From the NCBI GenBank assembly GCA_035945115.1, contig DASZAN010000201.1, forward strand, positions 85,127 to 149,126: 64,000 nt of DNA, read 5' to 3'. This document shows positions 25,285 through 32,943 of the stretch, piece by piece. The stretch comes from DAHUYF01 sp035945115. GTDB taxonomy: Bacteria > Pseudomonadota > Alphaproteobacteria > ATCC43930 > CGMCC-115725. The position numbers were made by a program, and so were the translations under genes. Each line of letters opens with the position of its first letter. Positions within the stretch are counted from its first letter, which is position 1. The notes beneath the pieces were generated by a model, which was given only the letters and a program-made list of their open reading frames with translations, searched no databases and was not told where the DNA came from.

Positions 25285-25309
25285 ATTGGTATTAGAGTAC
25301 CAAAATACC
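25285..25309. promoter_or_regulatory. Palindromic operator candidate in the had-korA divergent region
   Basis: The stretch contains TTGGTA and TACCAA arms (25286-25291 and 25298-25303) and GGTATT and AATACC arms (25288-25293 and 25304-25309). Its GTACCAAAATAC (25297-25308) is the exact inverse of GTATTTTGGTAC upstream of benzoate-CoA ligase. It sits between the FNR box at 25360 and the start of had. A site for the BadM-like Rrf2 repressor is the simplest reading, but that is inferred. Confidence 0.6.
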
Positions 25310-25359
25310 AGTTGAGCCACATTAATGAGCAAGCATGGGGCATTTTTCATGCATCTGGT

Positions 25360-25373
25360 TTGATCCAGATCAA
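25360..25373. promoter_or_regulatory. FNR/AadR-type anaerobic box
   Basis: TTGATCCAGATCAA is a perfect FNR-family palindrome in the divergent region between had and korA. A GATAGT at 25395-25400 lies 31 bases from its centre, in place for a -10 of a class II promoter towards korA. The same box could also serve the minus-strand benzoyl-CoA operon. Confidence 0.8.
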
Positions 25374-25425
25374 CGTCCATCGCGGTAGCACGTCGATAGT
25401 GAGAATTTGCCGGCGAGAGGAGACG

Positions 25426-27168
25426 ATGATGACAGCGGCGGCTCGGCAGCGGACCTTGCGCTCAGTCTCCATCGCCATGACCGGTAGCGGCGGCAGCGGT
25501 GTCATGACGGCCGGCAACATGCTGCTGGAAGCCGCGGCTCTAGGCGGATACTACGGCCTGATGAGCCGAACGAGCGGCCCGCAGATCCGCGGCGGCGAAG
25601 CGGCGGCGCTCATCCGCATCGCTGACGAGCCGATCGATGCTCACGATGACGGCTTCGACCTGTTGATCTCTCTCGATTGGGTCAATCTCGAGCGGTTTTC
25701 TGCCGAGATTCCGTTGCACGCCGAAAGCATCGTCATTGGCGATCCGGGTCAGGGCGAGGCGCCCGCTGCGATGGTCGGGAGTTTCACGAGGCGGTTGGCA
25801 CTGCCGATGAAGGACCTCGCCAAGAAAATACCGGGAGGGCGGGCCAATATGATCGCGCTCGGGTATATCGCGAGCCTCACTGGCTTGCCCGAGGACGCGG
25901 TGAAAGAAGCCGTGCGCCGCACGCTCGGCGCTGAAAGCGACAGGCTGGTACCGAGCCTCGCGAGCGTCGAGGCTGGCCGCCTTGCGGCCGCCGGCGCGAC
26001 TTGCCCACAGAGACTCCCAGCCCGTCTTACGCGCCGCGACGCGCGCTGGCTGATCACCGGAAACGAAGCGGCCGGTTATGGCGCGCTTAAGGCCGGCGTG
26101 CGCTTTGTCGCCGCCTATCCGATCACGCCGGCGACGGAGATGCTGGAGTGGATGTCGCCCGCCTTGAGCGAGCTCGGCGGCGCGCTGGTGCAGGCAGAGG
26201 ACGAGTTGGCCTCGATCAACATGGCGATCGGTGCCTCTTATGGGGGAACGCCCTCGCTGACCGCGACATCCGGCCCTGGATTCTCGCTGATGACGGAATC
26301 CCTCGGCCTCGCCGTCGCCGCCGAGGTGCCAATCGTCGTTGTCGACGTCATGCGCAGCGGGCCCTCCACCGGCATTCCCACCAAGTCCGAGCAGAGCGAT
26401 CTCAACATCGCGCTTTATGGCGTTCATGGCGATGCACCGCATGTGGTCGTGGCGCCGAATTCGGTGGCAGACTGCCTGGCGACCACGGAATGGGCGGTCC
26501 ACCTCGCGGAGGCGATGCAGGTCCCGGTCGTGGTGCTGTCCGACCAATCGATGGGACAGACGCGCATGGTCATCGAGCCGCCGCGCGACCGCGAGTTCGC
26601 CGGCGAGCGTATTGTTGCCGCCGCCAATGGCCAGGATTACCAACGCTATGCGTTGACGCCGTCCGGCATCTCGCCGATGGCGATCCCCGGGATGCCCGGC
26701 CTCATGTATACCGCCGATGGGCTCGAGCACAGCGAGCGCGGGACGCCCTCGAGCAAGGCGAGTGATCACCTGGCTCAACTCGAGAAGCGACAGCGCAAGC
26801 TCTGCTCGGTCGACTTCTCGCGGTACTGGGCCGACATCGAGGGCGATGGCGAGATCGCCGTCCTCACCTGGGGCTCGTGCAGCGGAGCCGCGCGCGAGGC
26901 GATCGCGCGCGCTCGCGCCGATGGCATCGCCGTGAAGCTGGTGTCGCTGCGGCTCCTGTCGCCGCCGCCACTTGATCGCCTCGCCGCCGCGCTCGACAGC
27001 GTCGCGCGTTGCCTCGTCGTCGAGCAAACGCATTGCGGCCAGTTCTATCGGTATCTCCGCGCTGAGTATGCGCTCGAGGCCGAATTGCGTGCGATTCATC
27101 ATCCGGGGCCACTGCCAATGCGACCTGGCGAGATCCACCGCGCGCTCGTCGAATGGAGCCGTGCATGA
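25426..27168 (+). CDS. korA: 2-Oxoacid:ferredoxin oxidoreductase, fused gamma-alpha subunit (KorA-like)
   Basis: This protein of about 580 aa joins the gamma domain (residues 1-190; GSGGSGVMTAGNMLLEAA, then RTSGPQIRGGEAAALI) and the alpha domain (from about 205; NEAAGYGALKAGVRFVAAYP, ITPATEMLEW). In Thauera a KorAB pair oxidises 2-oxoglutarate and reduces the ferredoxin of benzoyl-CoA reductase, closing an electron cycle with the TCA cycle. The ATG at 25426 has GAGAGGAG upstream; an open stretch starting further left overlaps had and is not coding. The substrate could instead be phenylglyoxylate, since no padE-I genes are present, but the two-subunit form favours 2-oxoglutarate. Confidence 0.88.
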   Translation: MMTAAARQRTLRSVSIAMTGSGGSGVMTAGNMLLEAAALGGYYGLMSRTSGPQIRGGEAAALIRIADEPIDAHDDGFDLLISLDWVNLERFSAEIPLHAESIVIGDPGQGEAPAAMVGSFTRRLALPMKDLAKKIPGGRANMIALGYIASLTGLPEDAVKEAVRRTLGAESDRLVPSLASVEAGRLAAAGATCPQRLPARLTRRDARWLITGNEAAGYGALKAGVRFVAAYPITPATEMLEWMSPALSELGGALVQAEDELASINMAIGASYGGTPSLTATSGPGFSLMTESLGLAVAAEVPIVVVDVMRSGPSTGIPTKSEQSDLNIALYGVHGDAPHVVVAPNSVADCLATTEWAVHLAEAMQVPVVVLSDQSMGQTRMVIEPPRDREFAGERIVAAANGQDYQRYALTPSGISPMAIPGMPGLMYTADGLEHSERGTPSSKASDHLAQLEKRQRKLCSVDFSRYWADIEGDGEIAVLTWGSCSGAAREAIARARADGIAVKLVSLRLLSPPPLDRLAAALDSVARCLVVEQTHCGQFYRYLRAEYALEAELRAIHHPGPLPMRPGEIHRALVEWSRA

Positions 27169-27998
27169 ATGCACCAGCGGCGACCCTGCTCGCGGCGAAA
27201 GACTTCAAATCGGACGCCAAGCCAGTATGGTGCCCGGGCTGCGGTGACTACGGTGTGCTGACCTCGCTCGCGCGAGCGCTTGCCGATCTCGGCTGCCACC
27301 GTGAGAGCGTTGCGATCGTTTCAGGCATCGGCTGCTCTTCGCGGATGCCGGCCTATACGAATTGCTATGGCTTCCATGGTGTCCACGGGAGGGCATTGCC
27401 GGTCGCGACCGGACTCAAGATTTCGCGCCCCGATCTTACCGTGATCGCCGCGGGCGGTGATGGCGACGGCTACTCGATTGGCGGCAATCACTTTCTGCAT
27501 GCCTGCCGGCGCAATGTCGACCTCACCTACATTGTCATGGACAACCATGTCTATGGCATGACGAAGGGACAATCGTCGCCGACGACCGAGCCCGATTGGG
27601 ACAACGCCTTGACGCCGGGCGGCACAGGCTTGCGGCCCTTCCAACCGCTCGTCATTGCGCTGGCGTCCGGTGCCAATTTCGTCGCTCGCGCCTTCTCCGG
27701 GGATGTCATCGGTACGGCCGACATCATCGCCAAGGCAATCAAGTCGCCGGGATTTTCGTTTGTCGAAGTATTGAGCCCATGCATCACCTTCCGCCCGGAA
27801 CAACGAAACTGGAAAGAGGTCACCCGTCCTTCGCCGGTACCGCCGACCGACGATCCAGCCCGGGCGGCGCGGCGTATCATGACCGATGATGGCTTCAACA
27901 TAGGTGTGCTCTATGCAGGCAGCCGCAAGCCCTATCAGCCCGAAATCGGGAACGCGCGACGGCCGCTGCGCGATCTGGCGCGGGAGTTCGCGCTATGA
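27165..27998 (+). CDS. korB: 2-Oxoacid:ferredoxin oxidoreductase, beta (TPP) subunit (KorB-like)
   Basis: This 277-aa thiamine-diphosphate subunit is read from the ATG at 27165 that overlaps the korA stop (ATGA). Cysteines C-x2-C in WCPGCGDYGV and GIGCSSR would bind the [4Fe-4S] cluster. The TPP/Mg motif is GGDGDGYSIGGNH then MDNHVYGMTKGQ. With KorA it makes acyl-CoA, CO2 and reduced ferredoxin from a 2-oxoacid and CoA. It is followed by rubrerythrin-like and RidA genes in the same operon, both with overlapping starts. Confidence 0.9.
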   Translation: MNAPAATLLAAKDFKSDAKPVWCPGCGDYGVLTSLARALADLGCHRESVAIVSGIGCSSRMPAYTNCYGFHGVHGRALPVATGLKISRPDLTVIAAGGDGDGYSIGGNHFLHACRRNVDLTYIVMDNHVYGMTKGQSSPTTEPDWDNALTPGGTGLRPFQPLVIALASGANFVARAFSGDVIGTADIIAKAIKSPGFSFVEVLSPCITFRPEQRNWKEVTRPSPVPPTDDPARAARRIMTDDGFNIGVLYAGSRKPYQPEIGNARRPLRDLAREFAL

Positions 27999-28540
27999 CG
28001 ATGGCAGGCGGCGGCCACCCGACGCATACAGCCGTCATCGCCACCAGCGAAGACCTCCTCGCCCGCGCCTATGCCATGGAGGTCGAGGCGATGGAGCGTT
28101 ATGACGAATTCGCGGCGCAAATGGAGATGCACAACAATCTCGATGTCGCCGCGGTCTTTCGCAAGCTTGCGGGTGCCGAGCGCAAGCATGCCGAAGCGAT
28201 GGCGCACGACCTCGCCAAGCGCGGCGTTTCTGTCGCAGCGAGCGTGGCTTTGGCAGCGCCAGGCGCCGAGGGGCTTGAGACCGATCTCGGTGATGACCTC
28301 CATTATCTGATGACGCCCTATCACGCGCTCGAAATCGCGCTGCGCAACGAGCTGCGTGCGTTCGCCTTTTTCGACGATCTTGCGCGCGGCCCTTTGCCTG
28401 ACGACATCCGCCGCCTGGCGAGGGGGTACGCACAAGAGGAACAGCGTCATATCGATCTCGTGCGCGAGTGGCTCGCGCGCGTTGCCAAACCCGAGGAGGC
28501 TTGGGCCTATGATCCCGATGAGCCGCGCATGCCGGGATGA
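27995..28540 (+). CDS. Rubrerythrin-like di-iron (ferritin-fold) protein
   Basis: This 181-aa four-helix protein has E-V-E-A-M-E-R-Y near 29-36, E-R-K-H-A-E-A near 63-69, E-I-A-L-R-N-E near 112-118 and Q-E-E-Q-R-H near 146-151. That is the paired E/ExxH pattern of ferritin-like di-iron proteins. The C-terminal rubredoxin domain of true rubrerythrins is missing. The gene starts on the korB stop (ATGA). It could remove peroxide or oxygen and so protect KorAB and benzoyl-CoA reductase. A di-iron oxidase role cannot be ruled out. Confidence 0.8.
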   Translation: MTMAGGGHPTHTAVIATSEDLLARAYAMEVEAMERYDEFAAQMEMHNNLDVAAVFRKLAGAERKHAEAMAHDLAKRGVSVAASVALAAPGAEGLETDLGDDLHYLMTPYHALEIALRNELRAFAFFDDLARGPLPDDIRRLARGYAQEEQRHIDLVREWLARVAKPEEAWAYDPDEPRMPG

Positions 28541-28956
28541 GCGGTGACATGAAGGTGTTGCTGCCGCAGGGCTGGAAGCCGCCGATCGGCTATGCCAATG
28601 GCATTGCAGCCGAGCCCGGACGCATCGTCTTTGTCGCGGGACAAGTCGGCTGGGACGCCGAGCAAACCTTCCACTCGCCCGAGCTCGTGCCGCAATTCGA
28701 GCAGGCGCTCGAAAACGTCCTCGCCATTCTCGCCGAAGCCGGCGGGCGGCCCGAACATATCTGCCGCATCACCGCCTATTGCACGGACAAGCCGGCTTAT
28801 CTCGCCGCGCGGGCCGAGCTTGGTCGCATCTGGCGGCGCCTGATGGGGCGACATTTCCCGGCGATGAGCATGATTTTCGTTGCCGACCTCCTCGATCACC
28901 CCGGGAAGGTGGAACTTGAGGCGACGGCGGTCATCCCGATCACGGCGGGCGGTTGA
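28537..28956 (+). CDS. RidA (YjgF/YER057c/UK114) family protein
   Basis: This 139-aa protein of the RidA family has GRIVFVAGQVGWD near 28-40, F-E-Q-A-L-E-N-V-L-A-I-L-A-E-A-G near 53-68, and the C-terminal VADLLDHPGKVELEATAVI. The classic arginine of enamine deaminases (R-x-C-V/T segment) is not obvious, so it may belong to one of the Rid subgroups with another activity. Its start overlaps the rubrerythrin-like gene (ATGA), and the hcr FNR box overlaps its stop. Function in aromatic degradation is unknown. Confidence 0.82.
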   Translation: MSGDMKVLLPQGWKPPIGYANGIAAEPGRIVFVAGQVGWDAEQTFHSPELVPQFEQALENVLAILAEAGGRPEHICRITAYCTDKPAYLAARAELGRIWRRLMGRHFPAMSMIFVADLLDHPGKVELEATAVIPITAGG

Positions 28957-28966
28957 GCTGGATCAA
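28953..28966 (+). promoter_or_regulatory. FNR/AadR-type anaerobic box with near-leaderless promoter for hcrC
   Basis: TTGAGCTGGATCAA matches nine of the ten defined FNR positions. A -10-like TATGAT (28988-28993) lies 31 bases from its centre, the class II FNR spacing. This would put the transcription start at about 29001, only two bases before the hcrC ATG at 29003, where no ribosome-binding site is visible. Confidence 0.7.
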
Positions 28967-29002
28967 TGTCCGGAACTGCCGCGGTCTTATGATTAGCCTG
29001 CC

Positions 29003-29470
29003 ATGGGCATGATCCTTTCCCTGGTGCTCAACGGCAGGGCGCGGACGGATCTCGTCTCGGACAATTTGCTCTTGGTCGAGTACCTCCGCGATCTCGCCGG
29101 CTTGACCGGGACGAAGCGGGGCTGCGACGGCGGCGAGTGCGGCGCCTGCACCGTGCTCGTCGAAGGTGAGCCACGACATGCCTGCCTGACGCTCGCAGCG
29201 CGCTGCAGCGGACAGCATGTCGAGACGATCGAAGGGCTCGGAGCTCCCGGCCGACTGTCGCGGCTGCAGCGGGCGTTCCACGAAAAGCTGGGCACACAAT
29301 GCGGCTTTTGCACCCCCGGCATGATCATGGCGGCGGAGGCACTCCTTCGGCGCATTCCCCGTCCCGACGACGCACAGATTCGCGCAGCACTTTCCGGCAA
29401 TCTCTGCCGCTGCACCGGGTACGTAAAAATCATTGAATCCGTGCAAGCCGCGGCGGGAGACATCGTATGA
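29003..29470 (+). CDS. hcrC: 4-Hydroxybenzoyl-CoA reductase, gamma subunit (two [2Fe-2S])
   Basis: This 155-aa small subunit of a xanthine-oxidase-family enzyme has the plant-type cluster motif CDGGECGACTVLV near 43-55 with a further cysteine at about 63 (HACLT). The second cluster motif is CGFCTPGMI near 99-107 with CRCTGY near 135-140. It carries electrons to the molybdenum subunit. No ribosome-binding site precedes the ATG, and the predicted transcription start lies only two bases upstream. It begins the hcrCAB operon, whose next start overlaps (ATGA). Confidence 0.9.
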   Translation: MGMILSLVLNGRARTDLVSDNLLLVEYLRDLAGLTGTKRGCDGGECGACTVLVEGEPRHACLTLAARCSGQHVETIEGLGAPGRLSRLQRAFHEKLGTQCGFCTPGMIMAAEALLRRIPRPDDAQIRAALSGNLCRCTGYVKIIESVQAAAGDIV

Positions 29471-31791
29471 AGGCGCTGCGTGAGCCCACCGTCGGCCGGC
29501 GCCTGCCGCTGATCGACGGCATCGAGAAGGTCACAGGCCGCGCGACCTACACGGCCGACCTCCGTTCGCGCGCGCTCGTCGGCCGCATCCTTCGCAGCCC
29601 TTACGCGCATGCCGAGCTGCTCGATGTCGACATCGCCGACGCGCGGGCGCTGCCCGGCGTCATTGCCGTGATAACCGGCGCTGATTGCGACAAGCCCTTC
29701 GGCGTGCTGCCGATTAGCATGGACGAATATCCGCTAGCGCGCGAGCGCGTGCGCTACCGCGGCGAACCAGTGGCCGCCGTCGCTGCGGTCGACGCGGAAA
29801 CGGCCGAGCGTGCGCTGGCGCTCGTCCGCCTACGCGTGCGCGAATTGCCCGCGTATTTCTCGGCCGAGGCGGCGCGGGCACCGGGAGCTGTGCTGCTGCA
29901 CGATGATCGCGGCGGCAACGTGCTGCGTGAGGTACACGACGAGTTCGGCGACGTTGATGCGGGATTTGCTGCGGCCGATCTCGTGCGCCAAGCATGCTAC
30001 CGCTGCGCCGAGGTGGCGCACGGGCAGATGGAGCCGCATGCGGCGCTAGCCGAATACGACGCCGAGCGGCGACGGCTTACGCTCCACAGCGTCACGCAAG
30101 TGCCGTACTACGTTCACCTCATGCTGGCGCGTTGTCTCGGTTTCGAGGAATCGCAGATTCGCGTGATAAAGCCGTTCGTCGGTGGCGGCTTCGGCGCGCG
30201 TGTCGAGCCGCTCAACTTTGAGATCATCGCCGCGCTCCTCGCCCGTGCCGCCTGCGGTACCGTACGTCTCGATCTCACGCGCGAGGAGACGTTTCTCACG
30301 CATCGCGGCCGACCTGAGACGGAAATTCGCCTCAAGCTCGGCATGACGCGCGATGGGCGGCTCACCGCCGCGGCCTGCGAGGCGGTCCAGCGCGGCGGCG
30401 CCTACGCCGGCTACGGCATCGTCACGATCCTCTATGCCGGCTCGCTCTTGCACGGCATCTACGACATCCCGGCCGTGAAATACGACGGATATCGCGTCTA
30501 TACGAATACGCCGCCCTGCGGGGCGATGCGCGGCCACGGATCGGTCGACGTACGCCACGCCTTCGAATGTCTCCTCGACGCGATGGCGGCCGAGCTCGGA
30601 CTCGACCCCTTCGCCGTCCGCCGCCCCAACCTGCTTGCGGTGCCTACGCAGACGGCAAACGGCATCATCATCAACTCTTATGGCCTGCCTGCGTGTCTCG
30701 ATCGAGTGCAAGAAGCGAGCGGCTGGAAATGGCGCAAAGGCCACTTGCCTCCCGGGCACGGCCTCGGCATGGCATGCTCACATTACGTGAGCGGCGCTGG
30801 CAAGCCGATCCACCGGACGGGCGAGCCGCATGCGGTGGTGGAGCTGCGCCTCGATTTCGACGGTGGCATCACCATTTTGACCGGCGCCGCCGATATCGGG
30901 CAGGGCTCCTCCACCGTTCTCGCCCAAGCCGTTGCCGAAATCCTTGTCGTCAACCTCGACCGGTTGCGCATCGTCGCCACTGACAGCGCGGTGACGCCGA
31001 AGGACAACGGCTCCTATTCCTCGCGGGTCACTTTCATGGTCGGAAACGCCGCGATCGACGCTGCGCGGCAGCTGCGCAACGTGCTCATCGAGGCCGCGGC
31101 GCGAAAGCTCGAGATGGACGTCGACTGCATTGAACGCGAGGGCGAGCATTTTCGTGCAAGAGGCATCGACGGTCCCGGCCTTAGCTTCCGCGAGGTGGTA
31201 GCGGCGGCGCTTGCGGAAGGCGGCGGTATCACAGTGAAAGGGACCTTCACCGTCCCCATCGAATACCAGGGCGGCAAGCATCGCGGCGGCGCGGTGGGGT
31301 CCACCATGGCGATGAGCTATGCGGCACAAGTCGTCGAGGTCGAGGTCGATGCCGATATCGGCATGGTCCGCGTCAAGAAGGTTTGGGCTGCCCATGATTG
31401 CGGGCGCGCCATCAATCCTCTCGCCGTCGAGGGGCAAGTGCAGGGTTCCGTCTGGATGGGAATGGCCCAGGCCTTGGGCGAAGAGACTCGCTACGAAGCG
31501 GGTCTCCCGCTGCATGTAAGCTTTCTCACCTATCCCATTCCAACGATCGCGGAGTCGCCGCCGATCGAGGTGCATATCGTCGAGTGCCTCGATCCCAATG
31601 GTCCCTTCGGCGCCAAGGAAGCGAGCGAAGGATCGCTTGCCGCCTTTCTGCCAGCCGTGACCAACGCGGTGGCCGACGCCATCGGGCTGCGCATGACCGA
31701 ACTTCCGATTACGCCAGACCGCATTCTCGACGCCTTGGCGCGGCGACAGCGCGAGGGCCGGATCGCGGCGGCACGCGGAGCCGCCTCATGA
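29467..31791 (+). CDS. hcrA: 4-Hydroxybenzoyl-CoA reductase, alpha subunit (molybdopterin)
   Basis: This 774-aa catalytic subunit of the xanthine-oxidase family removes the phenolic hydroxyl of 4-hydroxybenzoyl-CoA, making benzoyl-CoA. Visible landmarks are RRLPLIDGIEKVTGRATYTADL at the start (in two parts), VGGGFGARVEPLNFE near 241-255, the cofactor segment GAADIGQGSSTVLAQA near 476-491, and FGAKEASEGSLAAF near 714-727, which holds the conserved active-site glutamate. Identification as the 4-hydroxybenzoyl-CoA enzyme rests on the beta subunit's extra cysteines and on the cluster. Confidence 0.9.
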   Translation: MKALREPTVGRRLPLIDGIEKVTGRATYTADLRSRALVGRILRSPYAHAELLDVDIADARALPGVIAVITGADCDKPFGVLPISMDEYPLARERVRYRGEPVAAVAAVDAETAERALALVRLRVRELPAYFSAEAARAPGAVLLHDDRGGNVLREVHDEFGDVDAGFAAADLVRQACYRCAEVAHGQMEPHAALAEYDAERRRLTLHSVTQVPYYVHLMLARCLGFEESQIRVIKPFVGGGFGARVEPLNFEIIAALLARAACGTVRLDLTREETFLTHRGRPETEIRLKLGMTRDGRLTAAACEAVQRGGAYAGYGIVTILYAGSLLHGIYDIPAVKYDGYRVYTNTPPCGAMRGHGSVDVRHAFECLLDAMAAELGLDPFAVRRPNLLAVPTQTANGIIINSYGLPACLDRVQEASGWKWRKGHLPPGHGLGMACSHYVSGAGKPIHRTGEPHAVVELRLDFDGGITILTGAADIGQGSSTVLAQAVAEILVVNLDRLRIVATDSAVTPKDNGSYSSRVTFMVGNAAIDAARQLRNVLIEAAARKLEMDVDCIEREGEHFRARGIDGPGLSFREVVAAALAEGGGITVKGTFTVPIEYQGGKHRGGAVGSTMAMSYAAQVVEVEVDADIGMVRVKKVWAAHDCGRAINPLAVEGQVQGSVWMGMAQALGEETRYEAGLPLHVSFLTYPIPTIAESPPIEVHIVECLDPNGPFGAKEASEGSLAAFLPAVTNAVADAIGLRMTELPITPDRILDALARRQREGRIAAARGAAS

Positions 31792-32762
31792 GTTTGCTTC
31801 CGTCCTTCGAGCTCGTCCGCGCGACGAGTGTCGCCGAGGTGGTGGCAGCGCGCCGCCGTCACGCCGACTGCCGCCTCCTCGCCGGCGGCACCGATCTTAT
31901 TCCCAACCTCCGTCGCGGGCTCGCCAGCCCGGCCGTGCTCGTGGACATCACCGCGTTGCCGGGTATGCAAGAGATCACAGCCGAGCCGGCGGGCGTCCGC
32001 ATCGGCGCCGGTGTTACCTTGTCGCAGCTCGTCGCTGACCCGATCGTCCGCCGCCATTTCCCGGCGTTGGCCGACGCCGCTGCCGCTGTGGCGGGCCCGA
32101 CGCACCGGGCAAGTGCGACGCTCGGCGGGAATCTCTGCCTCGATACGCGCTGCGTCTTCTACAACCAGAGCGACTGGTGGCGGCGAAGCAATGATTTTTG
32201 CCTGAAGTACCGCGGTACCGTCTGCCATGTGGCGCCAACGGGAAGCCACTGTCATGCCACCTACAGCGGCGATACCGCGCCGGCACTTCTGGTATTGGGC
32301 GCAGAGGCGGAGCTGGGCACCGCCGATGGCACGCGCCGGATCGCGCTGACCGAACTCTTTCGCGACGATGGCGCCGACCCCCTCACTCTCGGCACCGATG
32401 AGATGCTGCTCTCCGTACGGCTGCCGATTGAACCCGGGCTGGTCGCGGGATACGAGAAGGCACGCCTTCGCGGCGCCATCGACTTTCCGCTGGCGGGAGT
32501 CGCTATGTCATTGCGCCGGCACGACGGCAAGCTCGCGGCGTTGCGTATCGCGGTGACCGGCACGAACTCTCGACCGTTGCTCGTCGCCGGCTGCGAGGCA
32601 TTGCTCGGTCATCCGCTCGATGCCAACGCACTTAAGCAGATCAACAAGCTCGTGCAAAAGCAGGTGGTACCGATGCGGACGACGATCGCCCCCGGCCACT
32701 ACCGTCGGCGCGTTGCGGCAGCGCTCGCTTGCCGCCTCGCGAGTCGGCTCTTCTCCCGATGA
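31788..32762 (+). CDS. hcrB: 4-Hydroxybenzoyl-CoA reductase, beta subunit (FAD and [4Fe-4S])
   Basis: This is a 324-aa FAD subunit from the ATG at 31788 that overlaps the hcrA stop. The FAD motifs AGGTDLIPNLR (32-42) and TLGGNLCLDT (111-120) are present. A 40-residue loop carries cysteines at 122, 138, 146 and 155, the positions that bind the extra [4Fe-4S] cluster in Thauera aromatica 4-hydroxybenzoyl-CoA reductase. That cluster inverts the usual electron flow and is a reliable marker of this enzyme. The length equals that of the Thauera subunit. It is the last gene of the aromatic island. Confidence 0.95.
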   Translation: MSLLPSFELVRATSVAEVVAARRRHADCRLLAGGTDLIPNLRRGLASPAVLVDITALPGMQEITAEPAGVRIGAGVTLSQLVADPIVRRHFPALADAAAAVAGPTHRASATLGGNLCLDTRCVFYNQSDWWRRSNDFCLKYRGTVCHVAPTGSHCHATYSGDTAPALLVLGAEAELGTADGTRRIALTELFRDDGADPLTLGTDEMLLSVRLPIEPGLVAGYEKARLRGAIDFPLAGVAMSLRRHDGKLAALRIAVTGTNSRPLLVAGCEALLGHPLDANALKQINKLVQKQVVPMRTTIAPGHYRRRVAAALACRLASRLFSR

Positions 32763-32872
32763 CCGTTTGACCGATCACCGTGAGCCCTTGATTCGTGTTC
32801 ATCTATTTTCGCGAGTTTGACAGCTAAGGCCTTGAACTGCCGCGCAAACGATAGGACGCTGACTCCGCCAGT

Positions 32873-32900
32873 CTAGGTTCGAATCCCAGTCCCCCAGCCA
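32873..32900 (+). pseudogene. tRNA 3'-end-like remnant (T arm, acceptor strand and CCA)
   Basis: CTAGG-TTCGAAT-CCCAG forms a T arm with one A-C mismatch. It is followed by TCCCCCA, a G in the discriminator position and CCA, all as in the 3' end of a glutamine-type tRNA. No matching 5' acceptor strand, D arm or anticodon arm is visible upstream, so this is a fragment. tRNA 3' ends are common integration sites, so it may be an attachment-site scar at the right end of the aromatic island. No integrase is in the window. Confidence 0.45.
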
Positions 32901-32943
32901 CTTCAAAACATTGGTATTTTCGCGATTCCCGGGTGCCTCGCGA

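Noticed and set aside
24820..25425. A 200-residue N-terminal extension of KorA.
   Set aside because: It runs antisense through had and the regulatory region; a good ribosome-binding site stands before the ATG at 25426.
25540..27174. A 544-codon open frame on the minus strand opposite korA.
   Set aside because: The plus strand encodes a clear 2-oxoacid oxidoreductase with motifs in order. The antisense frame is arginine- and histidine-rich, without domains, and results from high GC at third codon positions.
32911..32920. TTGGTATTTT near the end of the second molybdenum hydroxylase operon as a third operator copy.
   Set aside because: Only eight bases match, no inverted half follows, and the site lies between two gene ends, not in a promoter.
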